This document shows, piece after piece, positions 53,573 through 61,944 of a stretch of 64,000 nucleotides of DNA. Every line of letters begins with the position of its first letter. Within the stretch, counting starts at the first letter, position 1. A model generated the notes under the pieces. The model searched no databases. It saw nothing but the letters and a program-made list of their open reading frames with translations, and was not told the origin of the DNA. Made by a program: the position numbers and the translations under genes. The stretch is from Burkholderia sp. WSM2232 (GTDB lineage: Bacteria; Pseudomonadota; Gammaproteobacteria; Burkholderiales; Burkholderiaceae): the NCBI RefSeq assembly GCF_000472545.1, contig NZ_AWZV01000025.1, positions 50,496-114,495 of the forward strand, written 5' to 3'.

Positions 53573-53650
53573 GGCGGATTCAACCGGTCGATGCAACACC
53601 TCCGCTGCTCACGCAGATTCTAGGTGTTGCATCGACCGGTTGAATCCGCC
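53573..53650. repeat. Perfect 29-bp inverted repeat with 20-base spacer
   Basis: Left arm 53573-53601 (begins GGCGGATTCAACCGG, ends CAACACCT) and right arm 53622-53650 are exact reverse complements around a 20-base spacer. The outward-reading TGTTGCATCGACCGG looks like an insertion-sequence terminal repeat, so this may be a collapsed IS or a miniature element; as RNA it would form a very stable hairpin. No transposase lies between the arms. Confidence 0.85.
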
Positions 53651-53777
53651 GTCGACTAGAGACGGTCCAGCCCTTGAGACATTCGTTCGATCGACGCCCC
53701 ATCACACTGACGGTCGAAGTCGTGCATCCCGGTCCTCGATGGCGCAATATCGGACCGTTGCGCACCTGCCGGGTTTT

Positions 53778-53846
53778 CAGTCCCGGCAGTCTCATCAATT
53801 CCGTCTTTCCAGTCTCACCAACTCGGCCCCAGTCTCACGAATTCCA
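53778..53846 (-). repeat. Right-end GAGACTG repeats of the island
   Basis: On the minus strand GAGACT cores end at 53788, 53811 and 53831 in the contexts AATTGATGAGACTG, AGTTGGTGAGACTG and AATTCGTGAGACTG. They match the left-end copies but point the other way. Confidence 0.65.
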
Positions 53847-54292
53847 TTTACCTGCAATTTTGCGGGTGAATGGCGGATGAATGGCGGATCTTTTGCGGCC
53901 TGATTTACGACCTGACTTGCGGTTGATTGGCGCTTAGATGCGCTCAGGGCGCTGCCTGGCAATCAAAGGCAATCAGGGGCAATCAAGGGCGCCCGCGAGT
54001 CGGCGGCGCATACGTTGGCGAGCGCCGCGTGCCGTGTATCGAGCGTCGCCCGTCGAGCGACAGCCACCGCCGACCCGGGCCTTCGGGCAAGCGTCGCGCG
54101 CGATTTTCGTCTACGTGGTCCAATAGAGCGCAAGGCCGGCCGTCCACGTGCCGTCGCGCCGTTTCGTCGCGCCCGCTTCAAGCGTCCCAGGCGCCTTGAG
54201 TGGCGCGACCAACGCGCTTTGCATACTGCCGGACGGCGGCGCCAGAATCTCCCATTCCGCAAAATTGAGCCGCAACGCTCAAAGGATCGCAG
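53847..54292. other. Non-coding region right of the island
   Basis: About 450 bases. GAATGGCGGAT is repeated at 53869 and 53880, a 10-bp tandem array sits at 53958-53987, and after about 54000 the base composition returns to the GC-rich chromosomal type. The last 30 bases carry an AAGGAT ribosome-binding sequence for the peroxiredoxin gene. No gene is seen. Confidence 0.5.
53958..53987. repeat. Three 10-bp tandem repeats
   Basis: GGCAATCAAA, GGCAATCAGG and GGCAATCAAG follow each other directly. They mark the transition from island to chromosomal composition. Confidence 0.9.
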
Positions 54293-54856
54293 ATGAAGAA
54301 AAACCTCATGCCCGCTGCGCTGGCCGCAGCCGTTTCCGTGGCCTGCGCTGCCTGGTCGCTTAACGCTCATGCGACGCTCGAGCCGGGCGACACGGCCCCG
54401 CCGTTCACCGCCGAGGCGTCGCTCGGGGGCAAGACCTACACGTATTCGCTTGCCGACGAGCTGAAGAAGGGGCCAGTGGTGCTGTACTTCTATCCGGCCG
54501 CTTTCACCACGGGCTGCACGATCGAGGCGCACGAATTCGCCGAAGCCGTCGACGAATACAAAAAATATGGCGCGACGGTGATCGGCGTGTCGCACGACAA
54601 CATCGACACGCTCACGAAGTTCTCCGTGAGCGAGTGCCGCAGCAAATTCCCGGTTGCGGCGGACGCGCAGTCCAAGGTGATCGCCGCCTACGACGCCGGC
54701 ATGCCGATGCATAGCTCGATGGCCAATCGCGTGTCGTACGTGATCGCGCCGGACGGCAAGATCATCTACGAGTACACGAGCCTTTCGCCCGAAAAGCATG
54801 TCGAGAATACGCTGAAGGCTGTCAAGGCGTGGGCCGCCACGCACAAGCGGCCGTAA
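54293..54856 (+). CDS. Exported peroxiredoxin (BCP/PrxQ-like)
   Basis: A 187-aa thiol peroxidase with an N-terminal signal peptide (KKNLMPAALAAAVSVACAA ... AHA), so it acts in the periplasm. The thioredoxin-fold part has GDTAPPFTAEASLGGKTYTYSLADE and the peroxidatic Cys75 in YPAAFTTGCTIEAHEF; Cys115 (SECRSKFP) is a possible resolving residue, as in PrxQ-type enzymes. It reduces peroxides using a thiol donor that is not identified here. AAGGAT precedes ATG 54293. The next gene follows after 21 bases and may be cotranscribed. Confidence 0.88.
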   Translation: MKKNLMPAALAAAVSVACAAWSLNAHATLEPGDTAPPFTAEASLGGKTYTYSLADELKKGPVVLYFYPAAFTTGCTIEAHEFAEAVDEYKKYGATVIGVSHDNIDTLTKFSVSECRSKFPVAADAQSKVIAAYDAGMPMHSSMANRVSYVIAPDGKIIYEYTSLSPEKHVENTLKAVKAWAATHKRP

Positions 54857-54877
54857 GACTTCTGCCGGGCGTTCGCT

Positions 54878-55342
54878 ATGCCGATTCTGGTTGGACTATT
54901 TGCGCTGATCGCGCTGGTGTACGGCGCGGTGCGCGCCTTCGACGCGTTGCAGGCGGGGTTTGGAACGCCGGTCGCCGTCGGCGTCGCGGCGTTGGGGGCG
55001 CTGCTGCTGGCGGCCGCCATCGCTTACTGGTTGCGCCGCAGGAAGGAAGTCGCGCCGAACATTCGCGACGGCGACTGGACGCATCGGCTCGACGGCAGTT
55101 GGGGTTCGGTGCGGCTCGCTTCGGGCAAGCGCCTGTGTGAGCTGCACGTGGGCGGGCAGCAGGGCGCCTATATCTTTGCCGATCTGCTTGGCGCGGATCT
55201 GCAGCGTCACGAAGCGCACTGGCAACTCGCGCTGAAGGTCAAGGACAGCGCGCGCAGCGTGTGGCTGTTGCCGATGCAGAACGAGCGGCAGGGCCGGCAA
55301 TGGCAGCGCATCTTTCTACTCGCAATCGAGCAGAAGCTTTGA
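54878..55342 (+). CDS. Small membrane protein of unknown function
   Basis: A 154-aa protein with two N-terminal transmembrane segments (about 2-22 and 32-51), a basic WLRRRK stop-transfer sequence, and a C-terminal soluble domain of about 100 residues (DGDWTHRLDGSWGSVRLASGKRLCELHVGG). I do not recognise the domain. The positive-inside pattern places it in the cytoplasm. It lies 21 bases after the peroxiredoxin gene on the same strand and is convergent with the RND pump operon. Confidence 0.72.
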   Translation: MPILVGLFALIALVYGAVRAFDALQAGFGTPVAVGVAALGALLLAAAIAYWLRRRKEVAPNIRDGDWTHRLDGSWGSVRLASGKRLCELHVGGQQGAYIFADLLGADLQRHEAHWQLALKVKDSARSVWLLPMQNERQGRQWQRIFLLAIEQKL

Positions 55343-55380
55343 GACTGCCTTGCCGCGGCGCGGCGCGCCGCGCGGCACGT

Positions 55381-55415
55381 GCCGCCTGCCGCTTGCCGCA
55401 TGCCGCATGCCGTTG
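55381..55415. repeat. Five 7-bp tandem repeats
   Basis: GCCGCCT, GCCGCTT, GCCGCAT, GCCGCAT and GCCGTTG are contiguous between the small membrane protein gene and the end of the RND operon. Confidence 0.85.
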
Positions 55416-55478
55416 CACGGCGGCCTCTGCTTGTCTGCACGTCTTGCAAAAGCCGCCGCGCAGGCGGGTCATGTTACG

Positions 55479-58400
55479 TCACGAACTGGGCGCAATACCG
55501 CTTCTGCGCGCTTTTCTCGACTCCCAGCGCACACGAATCCGGTCCATGTAAAGGTAGACCACCGGTGTGGTGTAGAGCGTGAGCATCTGGCTCATGATCA
55601 GCCCGCCGACAATCGCAATGCCGAGCGGCGCGCGCAACTCCGCGCCTTCGCCGCGCCCGAACGCGAGCGGCAGCGCGCCGAGCATCGCGGCGAAGGTGGT
55701 CATCATGATCGGGCGGAAACGCAGCAGGCATGCCTCATGAATCGCGTCGCGCGACGAGCGCCCGTGCCGCGACGCTTCTATCGCGAAGTCCACCATCATG
55801 ATCGCGTTCTTCTTGACGATGCCGATGAGCAGAATCACGCCGATCAGCGCGATGATGCTGAATTCGGTTTTGAAGAGCAGTAGCGCGAGCAACGCGCCCA
55901 CGCCCGCCGAGGGCAGCGTCGACAGAATGGTCAGCGGGTGGATATAGCTCTCGTACAGAATGCCGAGCACGATATACACCGCGGCAAGCGCCGCGAGAAT
56001 CAGGATCGGCTGGTCCGACATGGACTGCTGGAACGCCTGCGCGGTGCCCTGGAAGCTGCCGTGGATGGTCGCCGGCATGCCGATTTCGGCCATTGTCTGG
56101 TAGATCACCTGGGTTGCCGTGGAGAGCGACACGCCCGGCGGCAGATTGAACGAGATCGTGGAAGCGACGAACTGGCTCTGGTGATTCACCGAAAGCGGCG
56201 TATTGCCCGGCCCGAAGCTCGCGATTGCAGAGAGCGGCACCATGGTTTCCTTCGACGTGGACACCGCCGCGCCCGACGACGCGCTCGACTTGCCGCTCGT
56301 CGCAATGGAGTTGATTGCCTGGTTGCGCGCGGAGTCGGCGGCAATCGACGCGGCGCTCGACGCCGTGGTGCCCGCCGTACCGCCTGCCGAGGCACTGGTG
56401 GACGACGAGCTGGATTTCTCCGACGCCGTGACCGTGCCCGCCGGCGCGTTGGTGGTCTGGGCGCCGCTCGCGCTGCCGCCCGAGGTGCTGATGTAAATCT
56501 GCTTCAGCATGTCCGGGCTTTGCCAGTATTTGGGTGCGACTTCCATCACGACGTGATACTGGTTCAGCGGGTTATAGATCGTCGACACCTGGCGCTGGCC
56601 GAACGCGTCGTACAGCGTGTTGTCGATCTGCGCGGGCTTGATGCCGAGGCGCGCCGCGCTCGCGCGGTCGATCGTCACCATCGCCTCAAGGCCGCCTTGC
56701 TGCTGGTCGGAGTTGACGTCGGCCAGTTCCTTGCGCGCCTGCAGCGCCTCGGTGAGCTTCGGCCCCCACAGGTACAGGTCGGGCGTGGAATCGGCGAGCA
56801 GCGTGAACTGATACTGCGCATTCGACTGCCGGCCACCCACCCGGATGTCCTGGACCCCTTGCAGGAAAGTGCGCGCGCCTGCCACGTCGCCGAGCGGTGC
56901 GCGCAGCTGCTGGATCACCTGATCGACGGAAATCTTGCGCTCGCTCTTCGGCTTGAGCGACACGAACATGAAACCCGAATTGGTCTGCCGTCCGCCCGTG
57001 AAGCCGACCACGCTGTCCACCGCCGGGTTCTTGCCGACAATCTCCATCATCTGCGCGAACTTGCCTTTCATCGCCTGGAACGACGTGCTCTGGTCCGCCT
57101 GAATGCCGCCGATGAGCCGGCCGGTGTCCTGCTGCGGGAAAAAGCCCTTGGGCACGACGATGTAGAGCCAGATATTCAGGCCGATGGTGGCCAGCAGAAC
57201 GAACAGGATCAGCCGCGGATGCAGCAGCGCCCAGCCGAGCGTGCGTTCGTAGCCGCGCTGCATGCTGGCAAAGCCGCGTTCGAGCCAGCGCCCGAAACGG
57301 CCTTCTTCTTTCTGTTCGTGCGGCTCGCGCAAGAGGCGCGAGCACATCATCGGCGTGAGCGTGAGCGAGACGATCAGCGACACGCCGATTGCTAGCGACA
57401 GCGTCAGCGCGAACTCGCGGAACAGGCGCCCGACGATGCCGCCCATCAGCAGAATAGGCAGGAACACGGCGACGAGCGAGATGCTGATAGACATCACCGT
57501 GAAGCCCACTTCGCGCGCACCAAGGAAAGCGGCCTTCATGCGCGGTACGCCGTTCTCGATATGCCGCGAGATGTTCTCGAGCACCACGATGGCGTCGTCT
57601 ACCACGAAGCCGGTGGCAATGGTCAAGGCCATCAGCGAGAGATTGTCGATCGAGAAGCCGAGCAGATACATCGCGCCGAACGTGCCGATGATCGAGATCG
57701 GCACGGCCACGCTCGGAATCAGCGTGGCGCGCCAGTTGCGCAGGAACAGGAACACCACCATCACCACGAGCGCGACCGCGATGATCAGCGTGTGTTCGGT
57801 GTCTTTGAGCGACGCGCGGATCGTGGTGGAGCGGTCGGCGGTCGGCGTGATGTCCACGTCCGCGGGCAGCGACGCGTGCAGTTGCGGCAGCATCGCGGTC
57901 ACGCGGTCGATTGTCTCGATGATGTTCGCGCCGGGTTGCCGGTACAAAATCACGAGCACCGAGCGCTTGCCGTTGAAGAGACCGAGATTGCGCAGGTCTT
58001 CGACGGAATCGACGACTTCGGCCACGTCCGAAAGCTTGACCGCCGAGCCGTTGCGATAGGCGATCACGAGGTCGCGATATTGCGCAGCCTTGGTCGCCTG
58101 GTCGTTCGTGTAGATCTGCACGCGGTTCTGGCCGAATTCGATCGAGCCCTTCGGACTGTTCGCGTTGGCCGCGGCCAGCGCCGCGCGCACGTCTTCGAGA
58201 CCAATGCCATAGTGGAACAGCGCTTGCGGCTCCAGTTCGACGCGCACGGCCGGATTCGCGGAGCCGCTCACATCCACTTCGCCGACGCCTTCCACCTGGG
58301 AGAGCGACTGCTGCAGCACCGTGGCCGCGGAGTCGTACAACTGACCGGCAGTGAGGGTCTTCGACGTGAGCGCGAGAATCATGATGGGCGCATCGGCCGG

Positions 58401-58799
58401 GTTCACCTTGTGATAGGTCGGATTGCTGCGCAGGCTGGCCGGCAGGTCGGCGCGCGCCGCGTTGATGGCCGCCTGCACGTCGCGCGCGGCGCCGTCGATA
58501 TTGCGGTTCAGGCCGAACTGCATGGTGATGCGCGTGGAGCCGACCGAGCTCATCGAGGTCATTTCGGTAACGTCGGCAATGGAGCCGAGATGCCGCTCGA
58601 GCGGACTGGCCACACTCGTCGCCACGGTGTTCGGGCTCGCGCCGGGCAACGACGCCTGGATCGAAATGGTGGGAAAGTCCACCTGCGGCAACGGCGCGAC
58701 CGGCAGCTTCATGAACGCGAAAATTCCCGACAGTGCAATGCCGATGGCGAGCAGCGTCGTGGCGACGGGGCGCGCGATAAACGGACGCGACAGGTTCAT
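55479..58799 (-). CDS. mdtC: RND multidrug efflux pump, MdtC-like
   Basis: A 1106-aa inner-membrane HAE1-type transporter that exports compounds using the proton gradient. It starts NLSRPFIARPVATTLLAIGIALSG and has the proton-relay motif GFVVDDAIVVLENISRH. The protein is about 80 residues longer than E. coli MdtC: a Ser/Ala/Thr/Gly-rich insertion, encoded at about 56250-56492, interrupts a porter-domain loop between QIYIS and VPLSAIASF. ATG 58799 lies four bases after the mdtB stop. With MdtB it should form the mixed trimer known for MdtBC. No outer-membrane channel gene follows. Confidence 0.92.
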   Translation of the reverse strand: MNLSRPFIARPVATTLLAIGIALSGIFAFMKLPVAPLPQVDFPTISIQASLPGASPNTVATSVASPLERHLGSIADVTEMTSMSSVGSTRITMQFGLNRNIDGAARDVQAAINAARADLPASLRSNPTYHKVNPADAPIMILALTSKTLTAGQLYDSAATVLQQSLSQVEGVGEVDVSGSANPAVRVELEPQALFHYGIGLEDVRAALAAANANSPKGSIEFGQNRVQIYTNDQATKAAQYRDLVIAYRNGSAVKLSDVAEVVDSVEDLRNLGLFNGKRSVLVILYRQPGANIIETIDRVTAMLPQLHASLPADVDITPTADRSTTIRASLKDTEHTLIIAVALVVMVVFLFLRNWRATLIPSVAVPISIIGTFGAMYLLGFSIDNLSLMALTIATGFVVDDAIVVLENISRHIENGVPRMKAAFLGAREVGFTVMSISISLVAVFLPILLMGGIVGRLFREFALTLSLAIGVSLIVSLTLTPMMCSRLLREPHEQKEEGRFGRWLERGFASMQRGYERTLGWALLHPRLILFVLLATIGLNIWLYIVVPKGFFPQQDTGRLIGGIQADQSTSFQAMKGKFAQMMEIVGKNPAVDSVVGFTGGRQTNSGFMFVSLKPKSERKISVDQVIQQLRAPLGDVAGARTFLQGVQDIRVGGRQSNAQYQFTLLADSTPDLYLWGPKLTEALQARKELADVNSDQQQGGLEAMVTIDRASAARLGIKPAQIDNTLYDAFGQRQVSTIYNPLNQYHVVMEVAPKYWQSPDMLKQIYISTSGGSASGAQTTNAPAGTVTASEKSSSSSTSASAGGTAGTTASSAASIAADSARNQAINSIATSGKSSASSGAAVSTSKETMVPLSAIASFGPGNTPLSVNHQSQFVASTISFNLPPGVSLSTATQVIYQTMAEIGMPATIHGSFQGTAQAFQQSMSDQPILILAALAAVYIVLGILYESYIHPLTILSTLPSAGVGALLALLLFKTEFSIIALIGVILLIGIVKKNAIMMVDFAIEASRHGRSSRDAIHEACLLRFRPIMMTTFAAMLGALPLAFGRGEGAELRAPLGIAIVGGLIMSQMLTLYTTPVVYLYMDRIRVRWESRKARRSGIAPSS

Positions 58800-58803
58800 C
58801 GCC

Positions 58804-61800
58804 TCAGGTCCCCGCATCCGTTGCGCCGGCCGCCGGGCCGCCGCGATTGAACCGTTCGCGCGCGCGGCGTGCCAGCGAGTCGAACGCCAGATAAATGACC
58901 GGCGTGGTGAAGAGCGTGAGCAACTGGCTGACGATCAGACCGCCGGCAATCGCAATGCCGAGCGGCCGGCGCAGTTCAGAACCCGCACCCGTGCCGAGCA
59001 TCAACGGCAGCGCGCCGAGCAGTGCGGCGAGCGTGGTCATCAGAATCGGCCGGAAGCGCAGCAGGCACGCCTGATAGATCGCTTCGCGCGGCGCCTTGCC
59101 TTCTTCGCGTTCGGCGTAGAGCGCGAAGTCGATCATCATGATGGCGTTCTTCTTCACGATGCCGATCAGCAGCACGATGCCGATAATGCCGATGATGTCC
59201 AGGTCGTGGCCCGTCATCAGCAGAGCGAGCAATGCGCCGACACCTGCCGAGGGCAGGGTCGACAGAATCGTGATCGGGTGAATGAAGCTTTCGTACAGCA
59301 CGCCGAGCACGATATACATCGTGACGATGGCCGCGAGAATCAGGAACAGCTCGTTGGACAGCGACGCCTGGAAGGCGAGCGCCGCGCCCTGATAGCGCGT
59401 CTGGAAGGAGGCGGGCAGGCCAATGTCCTTCTCGGCCTCTTCGATTGCCTTGACCGCCGCGCCAAGCGACGAACCGGGCGCGAGGTTGAACGAGACCGTG
59501 GTCGCGGGGAACTGGCTCAGGTGCGTGACGAGCAGCGGCGCCGGCTTTTCGATGAACCTCGCGATGGCCGAGAGCGGCACCTGGCCGCCCGACGAGGTGG
59601 ACGAGGGCAGGTAGATCGAGTTCAGCGACTCGGTGTAGTGCTGCATCGAAGGCTGCGCTTCGAGAATCACGCGGTACTGGTTCGACTGCGTGAAGATCGT
59701 CGAGACGATGCGCTGTCCGAACGCGTCATAAAGCGCGCTGTCCACGGTGGCGGGCGTGATGCCGTAACGCGATGCCGTCGCGCGGTCGATTTCGACATAC
59801 ACCGACTGGCCGTTGTCCTGCAGGTCGGTGGCGACGTCCGCGAGTTCGGGCGCCTGCTTGAGCCGCTCGACGAGCTTCGGCACCCACGTCGTGAATTCGC
59901 CGATGTTCGGGTCGGTCAACATGAACTGATACTGCGTGGGGCTCACAGTCGAGTCGATGGTTAGGTCCTGCACCGGCTGCATATACAGCGAGGCGCCCGA
60001 GATGTGCGCGACGTCCTGCTGTAACTGTCGGATCACTTCGCTGGCGGTGTTGCTGCGGTCGTCGCGCGGCTTCAGGTTGATCAGCATGCGGCCGCTGTTC
60101 AGCGTAATGTTGCTGCCGTCCACGCCGATGAACGACGTGAGGCTCTGCACGTCCGGGTTCTTCAGGATCTGCGCCGCGAGTTCCTGCTGACGCTCGGCCA
60201 TCGACGCATACGAGACCGACTGCGGCGCCTGCGTGATTGCCTGGATCACGCCCGTGTCCTGCACGGGAAAGAAGCCCTTCGGAATGAACACGTACAGCAG
60301 CGCGGTGAGCACGAGCGTCAGCACGGCGACGACGAGCGTGGAGCGCTGGCGATCGAGCACCCATGTGAGCGCGACCGCATAACGGGCGATGACCCAGTCG
60401 ATCGCGCGGTGCGCGCGCGCCTCGAAACGGTGGCTTTCGTGCGGCGGCGTGTGGCGCAGCAGCTTGGCGCACATCATCGGCACGAGCGTGAGCGACACGA
60501 CCGCCGAAATCACGATGGTCACGGCGAGCGTGATCGCGAACTCGTGGAACAGGCGGCCCACCACGTCGCCCATGAAGAGCAGCGGGATCAGCACCGCGAT
60601 CAGCGAAACGGTCAGCGAGATGATCGTAAAGCCGATCTGTTTCGAGCCTTTTAACGCGGCTTCAAGCGGCGACTCGCCTTCTTCCACGTAGCGGGCGATG
60701 TTCTCGATCATCACGATCGCGTCGTCGACCACGAAGCCCGTTGCGATGGTCAGCGCCATCAGCGACAGGTTGTCCAGCGAAAAGCCGCACAGGTACATGA
60801 CGGCGAGCGTGCCGATCAGCGAGAGCGGCACCGAGAGACTCGGAATGATGGTCGCGTAGACGTTTGCAAGAAACAGGTACATGACCAGCACGACGAGCAC
60901 GACCGACATGGCCAGCTCGAACTGCACGTCGCGCACGGAGGCGCGGATCGTGGTGGTGCGGTCGGTGACGACCTGCACTTCGAGCGCCGCGGGCAGCGAC
61001 TGCTGCAACTGCGGCAGCAGCTTCTTGATGTTGTCCACGACCTGGATCACATTGGCGCCCGGCTGGCGCTGCACGTTCAGGATGATGGCCGGCGTGCCGT
61101 CCACCCATGCGCCGAGCTTGGTGTTTTCCGCGCCCTGCACGATGGTGGCGACGTCCGTCAGCATCACCGGGCGGCCGCTCTTGTAGGCGACCACCGCGCT
61201 CTTGTAGGCGTCGGCGTCGGTCAACTGGTCGTTCGCGTTGATCGTGTAGTTGCGCGTCGGGCCGTCGAAGTTGCCTTTCGGCGTGTTGACGTTCAGGTTG
61301 GAGATGGTGGTGCGCAGATCGTCAAGGTTCAGACCGTAGGCGGCGAGCGCGCGCGGGTTGGCCTGAATCCGCACAGCCGGCCGCTGGCCGCCCGAGAGGC
61401 TCACGAGACCCACGCCGCCGACCTGCGAGATTTTCTGCGCGAGCCGCGTGTCCGCGAGATCCTGGATCTGCGTGAGCGGCAAGGTTTTCGACGTGATCGC
61501 GAGCGTGAGGATGGGGGCGTCGGCGGGATTGACCTTGGCGTAGATCGGCGGCGCTGGCAGGTCGGAGGGCAGCAGGTTGCCCGCCGCGTTGATGGCCGCC
61601 TGCACTTCCTGCTCGGCGATGTCGAGCGGCAGATCGAGGTTGAACTGCAGCGTGATGATCGACGAACCGGCCGAGCTTTGCGACGACATCTGGTTGAGCG
61701 ACGGCATCTGTCCGAACTGCCGTTCGAGCGGCGCGGTGACGGACGAGGTCATTACCTCCGGGCTCGCGCCCGGATAGAACGTCTGTACCTGGATGGTCGG

Positions 61801-61926
61801 ATAGTCGACTTCGGGCAGCGCGGAAAGCGGCAGGAAGCGCAGCGCGACGAGGCCGACCAGCATGATGGCCGCCATCAGCAGCGCAGTGCCGACGGGGCGC
61901 AGAATAAAGGCGCGGGATGGATTCAT
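58804..61926 (-). CDS. mdtB: RND multidrug efflux pump, MdtB-like
   Basis: A 1040-aa HAE1-family transporter, the usual length. It starts NPSRAFILRPVGTALLMAAIMLVGLVALRFLPLSALPEVDYPTIQV, a typical MdtB/MdtC opening, and contains GFVVDDAIVMIENIARYVEEGESPLEAALKGSKQIGFTIISLT with the proton-relay aspartates. About 12 transmembrane segments and two large periplasmic loops are expected. It is the middle gene of mdtABC: 18 bases after the adaptor gene and four before mdtC. Substrates cannot be read from sequence. Confidence 0.94.
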   Translation of the reverse strand: MNPSRAFILRPVGTALLMAAIMLVGLVALRFLPLSALPEVDYPTIQVQTFYPGASPEVMTSSVTAPLERQFGQMPSLNQMSSQSSAGSSIITLQFNLDLPLDIAEQEVQAAINAAGNLLPSDLPAPPIYAKVNPADAPILTLAITSKTLPLTQIQDLADTRLAQKISQVGGVGLVSLSGGQRPAVRIQANPRALAAYGLNLDDLRTTISNLNVNTPKGNFDGPTRNYTINANDQLTDADAYKSAVVAYKSGRPVMLTDVATIVQGAENTKLGAWVDGTPAIILNVQRQPGANVIQVVDNIKKLLPQLQQSLPAALEVQVVTDRTTTIRASVRDVQFELAMSVVLVVLVMYLFLANVYATIIPSLSVPLSLIGTLAVMYLCGFSLDNLSLMALTIATGFVVDDAIVMIENIARYVEEGESPLEAALKGSKQIGFTIISLTVSLIAVLIPLLFMGDVVGRLFHEFAITLAVTIVISAVVSLTLVPMMCAKLLRHTPPHESHRFEARAHRAIDWVIARYAVALTWVLDRQRSTLVVAVLTLVLTALLYVFIPKGFFPVQDTGVIQAITQAPQSVSYASMAERQQELAAQILKNPDVQSLTSFIGVDGSNITLNSGRMLINLKPRDDRSNTASEVIRQLQQDVAHISGASLYMQPVQDLTIDSTVSPTQYQFMLTDPNIGEFTTWVPKLVERLKQAPELADVATDLQDNGQSVYVEIDRATASRYGITPATVDSALYDAFGQRIVSTIFTQSNQYRVILEAQPSMQHYTESLNSIYLPSSTSSGGQVPLSAIARFIEKPAPLLVTHLSQFPATTVSFNLAPGSSLGAAVKAIEEAEKDIGLPASFQTRYQGAALAFQASLSNELFLILAAIVTMYIVLGVLYESFIHPITILSTLPSAGVGALLALLMTGHDLDIIGIIGIVLLIGIVKKNAIMMIDFALYAEREEGKAPREAIYQACLLRFRPILMTTLAALLGALPLMLGTGAGSELRRPLGIAIAGGLIVSQLLTLFTTPVIYLAFDSLARRARERFNRGGPAAGATDAGT

Positions 61927-61944
61927 GCGGTAAGTGCGGTGCCT

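Larger units (their letters stand above)
48579..53846. mobile_element. Accessory island with multi-repeat inverted ends
   Basis: Three copies of an ARTTSRTGAGACTG-like repeat lie on the plus strand at the left (48579-48599, 48657-48676, 48687-48707) and three on the minus strand at the right (53778-53802, 53807-53827, 53826-53846), pointing inward. Several transposase-binding sites at each end are typical of Tn7-, Mu- and IS21-type elements. Between them the DNA is AT-richer and the codon use differs from the neighbours. Cargo: a membrane protein, a ParA-HEPN-like pair and an Mrr-like nuclease. No transposase or integrase gene is inside, so it would be non-autonomous or decayed. Exact ends are unknown. 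Confidence 0.5.

Noticed and set aside
53387..53903. Short open frames around the 29-bp inverted repeat as transposase fragments
   Set aside because: None shows a DDE or HTH motif; they merely translate the inverted repeat and GAGACTG repeats.
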